Source of the DNA: Bradyrhizobium guangxiense
Lineage (GTDB): Bacteria > Pseudomonadota > Alphaproteobacteria > Rhizobiales > Xanthobacteraceae
DNA length: 64,000 bases
Direction: 5' to 3'
Assembly (NCBI RefSeq): GCF_004114915.1
Contig: NZ_CP022219.1
Coordinates: 1,332,501 to 1,396,500, forward strand
Made by a program: the position numbers and the translations under genes. Below are positions 55,429 through 64,000 of the stretch, in pieces. Within the stretch, counting starts at the first letter, position 1, and each line of letters starts with the position of its first letter. The notes beneath the pieces were generated by a model that was not told where the DNA came from, did not search any database, and worked only from the letters and a program-made list of their open reading frames with translations.

Positions 55429-57026
55429 CAGGCGATCACGGGTCGGGCGGCGCGGGGCGACGGGCTCAAGCCATCGGCTATCTCACGCACCGCGGCGAAC
55501 GAGGTCATCGTTCTCCGCGCCGGTGCGGAAATGTCCGCCGGATGGTCGGAGCGGAAATGCGCGCCGCGGCTTTCGCGCCGGCGCCACGCCGAGGCTGCGA
55601 CGAGCAGGGCCGACGTCGCCATGTTGCGCAGCGTGATGCTCGTTGCCTCGCGTTCGAGCGCGGCAAAGCTGCGCACGGCTTCGACGAGGCCGTCATCGTC
55701 GCGGACCACGCCGACGCAGGCGCTCATCGTCGCCCGCAGCCGCTTCACGGCCGCAGCATCCGGTGCACGACCGCGCGGTGTCACCACCGCATCGGGAAGG
55801 CGGGCAGGCGAGGGGAGCGCACGGCCGGCGATGTCGTCAGCGATGCGCGCGGCGTAGACCACGGCCTCGAGCAGCGAATTCGAGGCGAGCCGGTTGGCGC
55901 CGTGTGCGCCGGTCGACGAAACCTCGCCGCCGGCCCAGAGCCCGTCGATCGAGCTGCGGCCGCGGCCGTCCACCGCGATGCCGCCCATGTGATAATGCGC
56001 AGCCGGCGCGATCGGGATGGGCTGCGTTGCCGGATCGATACCGGCGGCGATGCAGCTTGCATGCACGGTCGGAAACTTGTCGGCGAAGCGCGCGCCCAGC
56101 GCCTGGCGCGCATCGAGGAAGGCGCCTCGCCCGGCCGCGATCTCGGCGAACCCGCCGGGAGCCACGATGTCGCGCGGCGCGAGCTCGGCGAGTGGGTGGC
56201 GCGCCACCATGAAGTGTTCGCCGTTGCCGTTGATCAGCGTGGCGCCTTCGCCGCGCAACGCTTCGGTCGCGAGCGGTGCCGGGTCGCTTCCGGCCATGAT
56301 GGCGGTCGGGTGGAACTGCACGAATTCGGGGTCGGCGATCACGGCACCGGCACGCGCTGCGATCGCAAGGCCCGATCCGACGGCCTCGAGCGGATTGGTC
56401 GTGATGGCATAGAGGTGTCCGATGCCGCCGGTGGCCAGCACCACCGCGCGCGCGGCGAGCAATCGCGGCCTTGCCGATGAGTTGCCGGCCTCGCGCAATT
56501 GCAGGCCCGTGACGGCACCGTTCTCGGTCAACAGGGTCTCGGCGATGAGACCTTCGATGACGCGGATCGACGGCGTGCGGCGCACCGCTTCAGTCAAGGC
56601 CGCGATGATCGCGGCCCCCGCGCCGTCGCCGCGCACATGGACGATGCGCCGGGCCGAATGTGCCGCTTCGCGTCCGACCGCGAGCCTGCCTTCGAGGTCG
56701 CGATCGAAGGGGACGCCATAGCTCAGGAGATCGTGAATGCGAGGCGCGGCCTCGCGCGCAATTCCAAGCGCGACCGCCTCGTCGACGAGGCCGCCGCCGA
56801 CCGCGATGGTATCGGCGGCATGCGCCTCTGGTGTGTCGCCCTCGGCGACGGCCGCTGCAATGCCGCCTTGCGCCCATGCCGATGAGGCGCCCTGTCCGAG
56901 CGGCGCCGCCGAGATCAAGGTCACCGGCCGCGGCGCGAGCTTCAGCGCACAGAACAATCCGGCAAGGCCGCCGCCGACGATGACGACCTCGTCGGTGCGG
57001 GCGAGGTTGTGGATGTTGTCGGTCAT
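55428..57026 (-). CDS. nadB: L-aspartate oxidase (NadB)
   Basis: ATG 57026 follows GGAGAAG. The 532-residue flavoprotein has [17 protein letters not shown] at residues 11-27, [20 protein letters not shown], the catalytic region EFVQFHPTA and [20 protein letters not shown], and [21 protein letters not shown]. It oxidises L-aspartate to iminoaspartate, feeding NadA. It overlaps nadC and starts 80 bp from nadA's end. Length equals the usual 530-540. Confidence 0.96.
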   Translation of the reverse strand: MTDNIHNLARTDEVVIVGGGLAGLFCALKLAPRPVTLISAAPLGQGASSAWAQGGIAAAVAEGDTPEAHAADTIAVGGGLVDEAVALGIAREAAPRIHDLLSYGVPFDRDLEGRLAVGREAAHSARRIVHVRGDGAGAAIIAALTEAVRRTPSIRVIEGLIAETLLTENGAVTGLQLREAGNSSARPRLLAARAVVLATGGIGHLYAITTNPLEAVGSGLAIAARAGAVIADPEFVQFHPTAIMAGSDPAPLATEALRGEGATLINGNGEHFMVARHPLAELAPRDIVAPGGFAEIAAGRGAFLDARQALGARFADKFPTVHASCIAAGIDPATQPIPIAPAAHYHMGGIAVDGRGRSSIDGLWAGGEVSSTGAHGANRLASNSLLEAVVYAARIADDIAGRALPSPARLPDAVVTPRGRAPDAAAVKRLRATMSACVGVVRDDDGLVEAVRSFAALEREATSITLRNMATSALLVAASAWRRRESRGAHFRSDHPADISAPARRTMTSFAAVREIADGLSPSPRAARPVIA

Positions 57027-57105
57027 GTCTTCTCCATTCACTCCGCTGTCGTCCCTGCCAAAGCAGGGACCCATACGCCATGGTGTTTTCTGCTGCGGTT
57101 TGCCT

Positions 57106-58209
57106 TCAATTCTTCAGATTGATCATCCGCTCAACCGAGCGCCGCGCTCGCATCGCGAGCGCGGGATCGATCGTGACTTCCTCGCGGAGCGTCAGCAGAC
57201 TGTCCAAAATGTTGGCGAGCGTGATGCGCTTCATGTGCGGGCAGAGATTGCAGGGACGCAGCATCTCGACATCAGGCAGCTCGGCCCGGACATTGTCGGC
57301 CATCGAGCATTCCGTGATCATCACCAGCCGCCGCGGCCGCTTCTCGCGCACCCAGTTGATCATGTGGGCGGTCGAGCCGGTGAAGTCGGCCTCCGCCAGC
57401 ACGTCAGGCGGACATTCCGGATGCGCGATGATCTGCACGGACGGATCGGCTTCGCGAAAGGCGCGCAGCTCTTCGCCCTTGAAACGCTCGTGCACCTCGC
57501 AGGCGCCCTTCCAGGCGATGATCTTCACGTCGGTCTTCGAGGCCACGTAAGTGGCGAGATAGCGATCGGGCAGGAAGATCACGCTTGGAGCGCCCAGGCT
57601 CTCGACCACCTGCACAGCGTTCGACGACGTGCAGCAGATGTCGACTTCGGCCTTCACCTCTGCGGAGGTGTTGACATAGGCGACAACGGGAATGCCGGGA
57701 AATTTCTCGCGGAGCAGGCGAACGTCGGCGCCGGTGATGCTGGCGGCCAGCGAACAGCCGGCGCGCGGGTCCGGGATCAGGACGGTCTTGTCCGGGTTAA
57801 GCAGCTTCGAGGTCTCGGCCATGAAGTGCACGCCGCACTGGACGATGACCTTGGCCCGCACCTTTGTGGCCTCGACCGCAAGTTGGAGCGAGTCGCCGCC
57901 GATGTCGGCGACGCAGTGGAAGATCTCCGGTGCCTGGTAGTTGTGTGCGAGGATCACCGCGTCTCGCGCGCGCTTCAGCTCGTTGATCGCCCGGATCGTC
58001 GGCGCCATCAGCGGCCACTCGATCGGCGGGATCACGTGCTTCACGCGTTCATAGAGGGGTGCCGTGGCGCGCTCGACCTCCGGCGTCCATTCCAGCGCGG
58101 GCGCCGGCAATTTCGGTGCCGTTCGCGCCGGTGCGGCACGGGAGGCGGTGACTTGGCCTTGCGGCCGGTTGGCAAAGTCGTCGGGGCCGTAAATTCCAGC
58201 AATCGGCAT
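57106..58209 (-). CDS. nadA: Quinolinate synthase (NadA)
   Basis: ATG 58209 follows GGGAGG. The 367-residue protein has [20 protein letters not shown], the cluster Cys residues in [24 protein letters not shown] and RPCNLCPHM, and [19 protein letters not shown]. It condenses iminoaspartate and dihydroxyacetone phosphate to quinolinate with a 4Fe-4S cluster. An N-terminal extension of about 45 residues rich in Ala and Pro precedes the core. It is the first gene of nadA-nadB-nadC. Two dyads upstream are likely operators. Confidence 0.96.
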   Translation of the reverse strand: MPIAGIYGPDDFANRPQGQVTASRAAPARTAPKLPAPALEWTPEVERATAPLYERVKHVIPPIEWPLMAPTIRAINELKRARDAVILAHNYQAPEIFHCVADIGGDSLQLAVEATKVRAKVIVQCGVHFMAETSKLLNPDKTVLIPDPRAGCSLAASITGADVRLLREKFPGIPVVAYVNTSAEVKAEVDICCTSSNAVQVVESLGAPSVIFLPDRYLATYVASKTDVKIIAWKGACEVHERFKGEELRAFREADPSVQIIAHPECPPDVLAEADFTGSTAHMINWVREKRPRRLVMITECSMADNVRAELPDVEMLRPCNLCPHMKRITLANILDSLLTLREEVTIDPALAMRARRSVERMINLKN

Positions 58210-58232
58210 CGAAGCCTCCCTTGCGTGTCAAT

Positions 58233-58251
58233 TATGCTCAATCTGAGTATA
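58233..58251. promoter_or_regulatory. Dyad 1 upstream of nadA (TATGCTCA-ATC-TGAGTATA)
   Basis: TATGCTCA and TGAGTATA are inverted at seven of eight positions around ATC. It lies 24-42 bp upstream of the nadA start. A second site of the same design lies at 58308. The pattern is like that I recall for the NadQ regulator of NAD genes in alphaproteobacteria, which I cannot verify here. Confidence 0.6.
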
Positions 58252-58307
58252 TTTGGGCCCCAAATCATCCGGCCGAGAGGCCAGCGCAAGCTTCATCTAG
58301 GACTTGA

Positions 58308-58326
58308 TATACTCAATATGAGCAAA
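58308..58326. promoter_or_regulatory. Dyad 2 upstream of nadA (TATACTCA-ATA-TGAGCAAA)
   Basis: TATACTCA and TGAGCAAA are inverted around ATA, the same design as dyad 1, in opposite orientation, centre to centre 75 bp apart. That spacing is about seven helical turns, which would place two regulators on the same face and allow a loop. Confidence 0.6.
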
Positions 58327-58547
58327 TCTAAAAATAGCATGCACTGCGAGAGATGGCCAGACCCTGCCGCACACATTTCCGTCAAGCCGCGGCTGACGCG
58401 TCGGGCGAGGCCACGTCGAAATGCAATGCTCCCGCGGTAGCTCCCCATGGAATGCAACCGTTTTTGACTTGGGGTTTTCATGCAAGTGCATTAAACGGCT
58501 GGTTCGCGGGCGCTGCTTCGGTCCGCCAACGACAGACGAGGAACACC
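58327..58547 (+). promoter_or_regulatory. Upstream region of the MFS gene with a candidate promoter
   Basis: TTGACT at 58464-58469 and TGCATT at 58487-58492 are 17 bp apart, a plausible sigma-70 type promoter. ATGCA-AG-TGCAT (58480-58491) is a small dyad overlapping it. The remaining sequence before 58460 shows no gene. Confidence 0.45.
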
Positions 58548-59801
58548 ATGTCGACATCAGCTGGCGAACTTGCTCCGGCCTCTCGTTCCTCCAATTGGCG
58601 CCCCCCCGCCGTTATCATCCTGTGCGGTTGCGCGATCGGCATGCTCGGCTTCGGTCCGCGCTCGGCGCTCGGCTTCTTCGTGCAGCCGATGAGCCACGAG
58701 TTCTCCTGGGGCCGCGATGTGTTCGGCCTCGCGATTGCCGTACAGAATCTGTTGTGGGGCCTGGGCCAGCCGTTCGCCGGTGCGGTCGCGGATCGCTTCG
58801 GCCTGTTCCGGGTGATGTGCGTTGGCGCTCTGCTCTATGCCGGCGGCCTGCTGCTGATGCGCTATTCCTCGACGCCGCTGTCGCTCGACATCGGCGCCGG
58901 TGTGATGGTCGGCTTCGGCCTTGCCGGCTGTTCGTTCAATCTGGTGCTATCGGCTTTCAGCAAGCTGTTGCCGGCCGAGAAGCGCGGCCTGGCGCTCGGC
59001 GCCGGCACCGCAGCGGGCTCGTTCGGGCAGTTTCTGTTCGCACCGATCGGCGTTGCGCTGATCGACAATTTCGGCTGGCAGCAGGCGCTCTCGGTGTTCG
59101 GCTTTCTGATGCTGCTGATCATCCCGCTGTCGCTGGCGCTCTCGACGCCGCCGGTCGCACATGCGGCAAACGCGACACCGGCGGATGAGCAGAGCTTCAC
59201 CAGGGCGCTTGCCGAAGCCTTCGGCCACCGCTCCTACGTGCTGCTGGTGCTCGGCTTCTTCACCTGCGGCTTCCAGCTGGCCTTCATTACCGTGCATCTG
59301 CCGGCTTTCCTGGTCGATCGCGGCATCTCCGCGCAAACCGGAGGCTGGGTGATCGCGGCAATCGGGCTGTTCAACATCATCGGCTCGCTCAGCGTCGGCT
59401 ATCTCCAGAACTCATTGCCCAAGCGCTACATCCTCTCGACCATCTACTTCACGCGCGCGCTGGCAACGCTCGCCTTCATCTCGTTCCCGATCACGCCGTT
59501 CTCGGCGATCGCATTCGGCGCGATCTCCGGCCTAACCTGGCTGTCCACGGTGCCGCCGACCTCGGCGCTGGTGGCGCTGATGTTTGGCACGCGCTGGCTT
59601 GCGACGCTCTATGGCTTCGCCTTCGTCAGCCATCAGGGCGGCGGCTTCCTCGGGGTCTGGCTTGGCGGCATCGTGTTCGAGCGCTTCGGTTCCTACACCC
59701 CGATCTGGTGGCTCTCCATCCTGTTCGGCGTGCTCTCCGCGTTGATCAATCTTCCGATCGTCGAGAAACCGGTGGCACGGGCGGTTGCGCAGCCTGCCTG
59801 A
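58548..59801 (+). CDS. MFS transporter
   Basis: GAGGAACACC precedes ATG 58548. The 417-residue protein has 12 predicted membrane helices; the N-terminal half has GFGPRSALGFFVQPMSHEFSW and the loop motif GAVADRFGLFRVMC (related to the MFS signature G.LaDr.G), followed by the central loop PVAHAANATPADEQS, and a second half with GHRSYVLLVLGFFTCGFQLAF. It belongs to the oxalate/formate-like carrier group. The substrate is unknown. It is divergent from nadA across 338 bp. Confidence 0.93.
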   Translation: MSTSAGELAPASRSSNWRPPAVIILCGCAIGMLGFGPRSALGFFVQPMSHEFSWGRDVFGLAIAVQNLLWGLGQPFAGAVADRFGLFRVMCVGALLYAGGLLLMRYSSTPLSLDIGAGVMVGFGLAGCSFNLVLSAFSKLLPAEKRGLALGAGTAAGSFGQFLFAPIGVALIDNFGWQQALSVFGFLMLLIIPLSLALSTPPVAHAANATPADEQSFTRALAEAFGHRSYVLLVLGFFTCGFQLAFITVHLPAFLVDRGISAQTGGWVIAAIGLFNIIGSLSVGYLQNSLPKRYILSTIYFTRALATLAFISFPITPFSAIAFGAISGLTWLSTVPPTSALVALMFGTRWLATLYGFAFVSHQGGGFLGVWLGGIVFERFGSYTPIWWLSILFGVLSALINLPIVEKPVARAVAQPA

Positions 59802-59842
59802 TCGGCTAAACATCCTGGACAAACACGTCAGGGAGTTCAGTC

Positions 59843-60829
59843 GTGGCCACATTCAAGGCGATCCGGATCGACAAGGCGGACAAGGGCACCACCGCCGCGC
59901 TCACCCAGTTCGATGAAGCCGAGCTGATGGAGGGCGACGTCACCGTCCGGGTCGAATGGTCGACGCTGAACTACAAGGACGGCCTTGCGCTCACCGGCAA
60001 GGCGCCGGTGGTGCGCCGCTTCCCGATGATCGCCGGCATCGATTTCGCCGGCACGGTCGAAACGTCCTCGCACCCGCAGTGGAAGGCTGGCGACAAGGTC
60101 GTCTGTACCGGCTGGGGCATGGGCGAGACCCATCTCGGCGCCTACGCCGAGAAGGCGCGGGTGAAGGGCGACTGGCTGGTCGCCCTTCCGCAGGGCCTGT
60201 CGGCGCGCGATGCTATGGCGATTGGCACCGCCGGCTTCACGGCGATGCTCTCGGTGCTGGCGCTGGAGAAGCACGGTCTATCGCCGAAGAGCGGCCCCGT
60301 GGTGGTCACGGGCGCGGCCGGCGGCGTCGGATCGGTCGCCACCGCCGTGCTCTCCAAGCTCGGCTACCACGTCATCGCCTCGACCGGCCGCGCCGCGGAG
60401 GCCGACTATCTGAAGCACATCGGCGCCGCTGAGATCATCGACCGCAACGAATTGTCGGGGGCGGCCAAGCCGCTGGCGAAGGAGCGCTGGGCGGGCGGCG
60501 TCGACAGCGTCGGCTCGACCACGCTGGCGAATCTGCTGTCGATGACGAAGTACGGCGGAGCCATCGCAGCCTGTGGCCTGGCGGCCGGTATGGACCTGCC
60601 GTCTTCTGTCGCGCCCTTCATTTTGCGTGGAGTGTGCCTTCTCGGCATCGATTCGGTGATGTGCCCGATTGAGCCGCGGAAAGCTGCCTGGCAGCGTCTG
60701 GCCTCCGATCTCGATAGAGCAAAACTGTCTGAAATCACTCATGAAATTTCGCTTGAGGAGGTTCCTCAATGGGGCGCGAAAATCCTGGCCGGTGAGGTCC
60801 GCGGCCGTATCGTGGTAAAAATTCTCTAA
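59843..60829 (+). CDS. AcuI/YhdH-like NADPH-dependent oxidoreductase
   Basis: The start is GTG 59843 with GGGAG upstream. The 328-residue protein of the medium-chain dehydrogenase/reductase family, zinc-free type, has [32 protein letters not shown], and the NADPH fold [20 protein letters not shown]. It matches the YhdH/AcuI group, which reduces acryloyl-CoA to propionyl-CoA. The reaction here is inferred from family. It follows the MFS gene by 41 bp and could share its message. A nested inverted repeat lies after it. Confidence 0.9.
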   Translation: MATFKAIRIDKADKGTTAALTQFDEAELMEGDVTVRVEWSTLNYKDGLALTGKAPVVRRFPMIAGIDFAGTVETSSHPQWKAGDKVVCTGWGMGETHLGAYAEKARVKGDWLVALPQGLSARDAMAIGTAGFTAMLSVLALEKHGLSPKSGPVVVTGAAGGVGSVATAVLSKLGYHVIASTGRAAEADYLKHIGAAEIIDRNELSGAAKPLAKERWAGGVDSVGSTTLANLLSMTKYGGAIAACGLAAGMDLPSSVAPFILRGVCLLGIDSVMCPIEPRKAAWQRLASDLDRAKLSEITHEISLEEVPQWGAKILAGEVRGRIVVKIL

Positions 60830-60840
60830 CGGCGTTCAGA

Positions 60841-60899
60841 CTTTACCAACCAAGCTGCTTCAATGTCGCCATGGTTAGTATGGTAAGCAGCGGGTAAAG
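60841..60899. promoter_or_regulatory. Nested inverted repeat downstream of the acuI-like gene
   Basis: CTTTACC (60841-60847) pairs with GGTAAAG (60893-60899), and GCTGCTT (60854-60860) pairs with AAGCAGC (60885-60891). Both are perfect. It lies between the oxidoreductase stop and the next gene, so it may be the terminator of one or an operator or leader of the other; there is no T-run. Confidence 0.55.
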
Positions 60900-60942
60900 A
60901 GATAAGGCATCGCCCGCTGCGGGGGTCGGTTCGGAGTTGAGC

Positions 60943-61542
60943 ATGCTTGCGCGTATTGTGTTGGGGGCTGTCACGGCGGCAGCAACGTTTGCGCCGGCCA
61001 TTGCCGGAAGCATGAATGCCGACGAGGCACGTCGCTTCGTGGCTGGCAAAGTGTTCGCCTTCACCTGTTTCGACGGCACCCGCGGTGCAGGCCGCATCCT
61101 CGACGATCTCGGTGCTGCCGGTGCGGTGCAGTTCTCGGGCGCAGGCCCGGTCAAGCATCTCCGCCTGCCCGGCAATACGCTTCAGATCCGCGGCCAGAAC
61201 GTCTGCGCCTCGATCAAGGGCATTCCGTTCGAGCCCTGCTTCAATCTGGAAAAGACCGATGATCGCAGCTTCCGCGGCTCGGTGTCGGGCATGGGCTTCG
61301 CCTATTGCGACTTCCACCACCAGGGCGGCAACCAGATGCTGATGGCGCGCGCTGCGGCGCGGCCGCGCTCGATCCATAGGTCGGAGCATACCGGCTCGAT
61401 CGGGACGTCGAACACCGAGGTCGCCGCGCGCGTGGAGACGCCGCGTGTCGAGAGCAGTCGGCTGGAGCCGGTGAAGGCGGAGATCAAGTCGGAGCCCGCC
61501 AAGAACGAGGCCCCGCTGGAGCTGCGCCGTTCGACCCAGTGA
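60943..61542 (+). CDS. Exported protein of unknown function
   Basis: The 199-residue protein has a signal MLARIVLGAVTAAATFAPAI cleaved near AIAGS. The mature part has AFTCFDGTRGAGRILDDLGA, VCASIKGIPFEPCFNL and FAYCDFHHQGG with four cysteines that may form disulfides. The C-terminal 60 residues are a low-complexity Arg/Glu/Pro tail. ATG 60943 has GGAG eight bases upstream. I do not recognise the family. It may be periplasmic. Codon use is like the neighbours. Confidence 0.75.
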   Translation: MLARIVLGAVTAAATFAPAIAGSMNADEARRFVAGKVFAFTCFDGTRGAGRILDDLGAAGAVQFSGAGPVKHLRLPGNTLQIRGQNVCASIKGIPFEPCFNLEKTDDRSFRGSVSGMGFAYCDFHHQGGNQMLMARAAARPRSIHRSEHTGSIGTSNTEVAARVETPRVESSRLEPVKAEIKSEPAKNEAPLELRRSTQ

Positions 61543-61706
61543 GACCGCGGCGCGGGACAGTCCGCGTACTTTGTTGTTGAACACAGCCATCGAACACGAA
61601 GCCGCCGCGCCGTAGTCATACGGACGGCGGCCTTCATGCGTTGGTAGCTGTTCGCGCCCCAGTTTGCGTACGGCCGGGGGGCGCGGCCCGATAAAAGGGT
61701 TCAACG

Positions 61707-61952
61707 ATGTCGCTGTACTTCTTCCGCATCAGTACCGGCCGCTATTCCGGCGCCGCCGACCAGCCGTACGAGTTCGAGGATCGCGCAGCCGCCTGGACGG
61801 AGATGACCGAGGTCTGCGCCAATCTGCTCGGTGGCATCGCCCGCAGCCTGAAGCCGAACGCCCAGTGGTGCATGGAGCTGCTCGACGAGGACAAGAAGCC
61901 GGTCTTTCGCATCAGCCTTGTCGGCGAGACCGTCGGATGCAGAACACCCTAG
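61707..61952 (+). CDS. Small DUF6894-like protein
   Basis: The 81-residue protein starts MSLYFFRISTGRYSGAADQP, a form seen in the DUF6894-type small proteins that rhizobia hold in many copies (start .YFF.. and a later AWTEMTEVCANLLGGIAR). AAGGG precedes ATG 61707. Function unknown. It lies alone upstream of the second receptor gene. The family link is from memory and unverified. Confidence 0.7.
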   Translation: MSLYFFRISTGRYSGAADQPYEFEDRAAAWTEMTEVCANLLGGIARSLKPNAQWCMELLDEDKKPVFRISLVGETVGCRTP

Positions 61953-62158
61953 ACCCGACCTCCAGCTGTAATTTACAACTATGGCGAGATCATTTCTCTT
62001 CGCGTTCAATCATTTAGCGTAAAAGTTCCGTATTTCTGCGAGTGATGTCTTTAACCAAATCGGAACGTGAGGCGCTCAATTTTTGGGCAAGGGCGCAGTC
62101 AACGCCTAGGAGCAGTCGACAATGACTCGGCTGCGCATTCCTTCGGGGGAAACTGCCC

Positions 62159-63895
62159 ATGTTGAGCCTTGTTCAGAACTTGAAAATCGGCACCAAGCTG
62201 GCGATTGCTTCGGCACTCGGGGTGCTCCTGGTCGGAGCCATGATCGCGAGCCAGATGCTCGGCAATGTCAGTGTCCGCGAGATCACAGAAAGCGCGGTTG
62301 CGCAGCAGCAGATCGCGCGCGACGCGGTGAAGACCGAGGGCGCTGTTCGCCGCATGCAACTCGCCGTACGAGACCTTCGTCTGGCCAATAGCCAGGCCGA
62401 TATCCAAAAGGCGAATCAGAGTTTGGAGGAACAGCAGAAATCGATCAGCTTGTTGGTTGATCGGATGCTGCGCCTGTCGCACGAGGCTGAGAACCGCCCC
62501 CGCATGGAGAAGTTGAGATCGCTGGCCGCGGATTATGGAAAGGCCGCGCAGCAGATTTCTGGCGTCCGCGGCGAGATAGTGGCTGCGAGCGGCGCAGATG
62601 GTGCGTCGCGTGCCGCCAAGCTCAATGAAGACGCTGTACGCATCGCTCGCGAGGTGACCCTGCCGATTGCCGCCCAACTCGATGTCCTGACCGGTCAAAT
62701 CGCCGACTACGGGAGCCGCAAATCTGAAGAGAAGAATGCCGCGTCCGCAGCCCAAATGCGATCGAGCGAGCAGCTTGCGATCATGGTCGGCGCGCTCGCC
62801 ATGCTCGTCCTCGTTGGCTCCTGGCTGATGTCGTTCGTGGCTATCGCCCGGCCGATCCGCGCGCTCACCGTCGCCATGGACAAGCTCGCCGGCGGCGATT
62901 TCTCCGTGGTGCTGCCCGGGCTCGGCCGCAAGGACGAGGTCGGCGGCGTTGCTGCGGCCGTCGAGAAATTCAAGATCGTATCCGAACAAAAGGCGCGCGA
63001 AGAGGCCGAGGCCAAGATCAGGCAGGATCAGGCTGCGGCCGCGCAGCGCAAGGCCGAGATGCACAAGCTGGCTGACGGCTTCGAAGCCGCGATCGGCGAA
63101 ATCGTCGACACCGTGTCCTCGGCTGCAACCGAACTGGAAGCTTCCGCGTCGACCCTGACATCGACTGCGTCGCGTGGACAGGAGCTCACCACGATGGTTG
63201 CCGCCGCCTCCGAGGAGGCGTCCACCAACGTGCAGTCGGTGGCGTCGGCCACCGAGGAGCTGTCGTCATCGATCACCGAGATCAGCCGACAGGTGCAAGA
63301 ATCCGCCCGTGTCGCGGGCGACGCGGTAAACCAGGCCCGCACCACAACCGATCGTGTCGGCGAGCTGTCCGCCGCCGCGGCGCGGATCGGCGACGTCGTC
63401 GAACTGATCAACACCATCGCCGGCCAGACCAATCTGCTGGCGCTCAATGCAACCATCGAGGCCGCGCGCGCCGGCGAGGCGGGCCGCGGCTTTGCCGTCG
63501 TCGCGTCCGAAGTCAAGGCGCTCGCCGAGCAGACCGCGAAAGCGACCGGCGAGATCGGCCAGCAGATCGCCAGCATTCAGACCGCGACCGAGCATTCGGT
63601 TGGCGCCATCAAGGACATCAGCCACACCATCGAGAAGCTGTCCGAGATTTCCTCAACCATCGCGGCTGCGGTGGAAGAGCAGGGCGCCGCGACACAGGAA
63701 ATTTCCCGCAACGTGCAGCAGGCGGCGGCAGGCACACATCAGGTGTCGTCCAACATCACCGACGTGCAACGCGGCGCGAGCGAGACCGGTTCGGCTTCCT
63801 CGCAGGTGTTGTCCGCGGCGCAGATGCTGTCGGGTGACAGCAATCGTCTCAAGCTCGAGGTCGGGAAGTTTCTCGGCAGCGTGCGAGCCGCCTGA
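62159..63895 (+). CDS. Methyl-accepting chemotaxis protein (second copy)
   Basis: The 578-residue receptor has a membrane helix at about residues 13-33, a short four-helix-bundle periplasmic domain (about 35-200), a second helix near 203-225 (MVGALAMLVLVGSWLMSFVA), a HAMP linker, and the signalling domain with the tip [28 protein letters not shown] precedes ATG 62159. The signalling half is very like that of the first receptor at 11094-13103, while nucleotides differ at many third positions. It also lacks a CheR pentapeptide. Ligand unknown. A GACTC lies upstream in the leader. Confidence 0.95.
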   Translation: MLSLVQNLKIGTKLAIASALGVLLVGAMIASQMLGNVSVREITESAVAQQQIARDAVKTEGAVRRMQLAVRDLRLANSQADIQKANQSLEEQQKSISLLVDRMLRLSHEAENRPRMEKLRSLAADYGKAAQQISGVRGEIVAASGADGASRAAKLNEDAVRIAREVTLPIAAQLDVLTGQIADYGSRKSEEKNAASAAQMRSSEQLAIMVGALAMLVLVGSWLMSFVAIARPIRALTVAMDKLAGGDFSVVLPGLGRKDEVGGVAAAVEKFKIVSEQKAREEAEAKIRQDQAAAAQRKAEMHKLADGFEAAIGEIVDTVSSAATELEASASTLTSTASRGQELTTMVAAASEEASTNVQSVASATEELSSSITEISRQVQESARVAGDAVNQARTTTDRVGELSAAAARIGDVVELINTIAGQTNLLALNATIEAARAGEAGRGFAVVASEVKALAEQTAKATGEIGQQIASIQTATEHSVGAIKDISHTIEKLSEISSTIAAAVEEQGAATQEISRNVQQAAAGTHQVSSNITDVQRGASETGSASSQVLSAAQMLSGDSNRLKLEVGKFLGSVRAA

Positions 63896-64000
63896 CAGCG
63901 ACGTCTCTCTGAAGTTCAGATTTCAACCGTCGCGCGCGAATGCGCGGCGGTCTCGCGCGTTCGTATTTGGTGCAGCGCCCTCTGCGGGCAAGGTTAACTT

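Overview
The window is chromosomal DNA from a GC-rich alphaproteobacterium, most probably Bradyrhizobium or a close Nitrobacteraceae/Rhizobiales relative. Pointers are a CcrM-type GANTC methyltransferase, a phosphoketolase/acetate kinase operon, DUF1127, DUF1236, DUF3096 and RMD1-family genes, a GTTC-N7-GTTC LexA box, and many intergenic inverted repeats of the kind that litter Bradyrhizobium genomes. The assignment is from protein and repeat style; no 16S rRNA, tRNA, phage, IS element or CRISPR array was found. Almost everything looks like core genome.

Layout. 1-6.2 kb: smc (cut by the window start), a DsbA-like oxidoreductase and a DUF721 gene on the minus strand, then mutY on the plus strand. 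6.2-14.3 kb: small accessory genes (PaaI thioesterase, FAD monooxygenase, two glutathione S-transferases, LysR regulator, SnoaL-like protein, DUF1127) and the first of two chemotaxis receptors. 14.4-20.5 kb: ccrM with a striking GANTC cluster at its start, a YpfJ-type metallopeptidase, moaB, a MarR-GNAT fusion with a large nested operator, a GT2-like protein and an RMD1-family membrane protein. 20.5-27.75 kb: the most unusual locus, a minus-strand run xfp - ackA - a 642-aa protein with a PhoU/DUF47-like C-terminus - a pyruvate phosphate dikinase-like protein that stops after the phospho-histidine domain. A FixK2/FNR-type box lies upstream.

27.9-38 kb: a radical-SAM (PA0069/SplB-like) gene under a near-perfect LexA box, a VOC protein, rnhB, a GT39-like membrane protein, family 4 uracil-DNA glycosylase, ETF-ubiquinone oxidoreductase, a large TPR lipoprotein-like/secreted protein and ispE. 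38-43 kb: an HxlR regulator - KAS II - LysE - alpha/beta hydrolase operon and a polyprenyl diphosphate synthase. 43-52.5 kb: DUF2007, a TrmN6-like methyltransferase, a 32-aa membrane microprotein, an S49 peptidase, glyQS, DUF1236, DUF3096 and full-length ppdK. 53-58.2 kb: a SleB-type cell wall hydrolase and the nadA-nadB-nadC de novo NAD genes, with two matching inverted repeats upstream of nadA. 58.5-64 kb: an MFS carrier, an AcuI-like reductase, two uncharacterised proteins and a second chemotaxis receptor.

Functional themes: genome maintenance (smc, mutY, UDG, rnhB, radical SAM, ccrM), carbon/phosphate energy handling at the PEP-acetyl phosphate node (xfp, ackA, the PPDK-like protein, ppdK), NAD synthesis, and translation (glyQS). 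Two unrelated enzymes, PPDK and RNase HII, carry histone-H1-like Lys/Ala/Pro tails.
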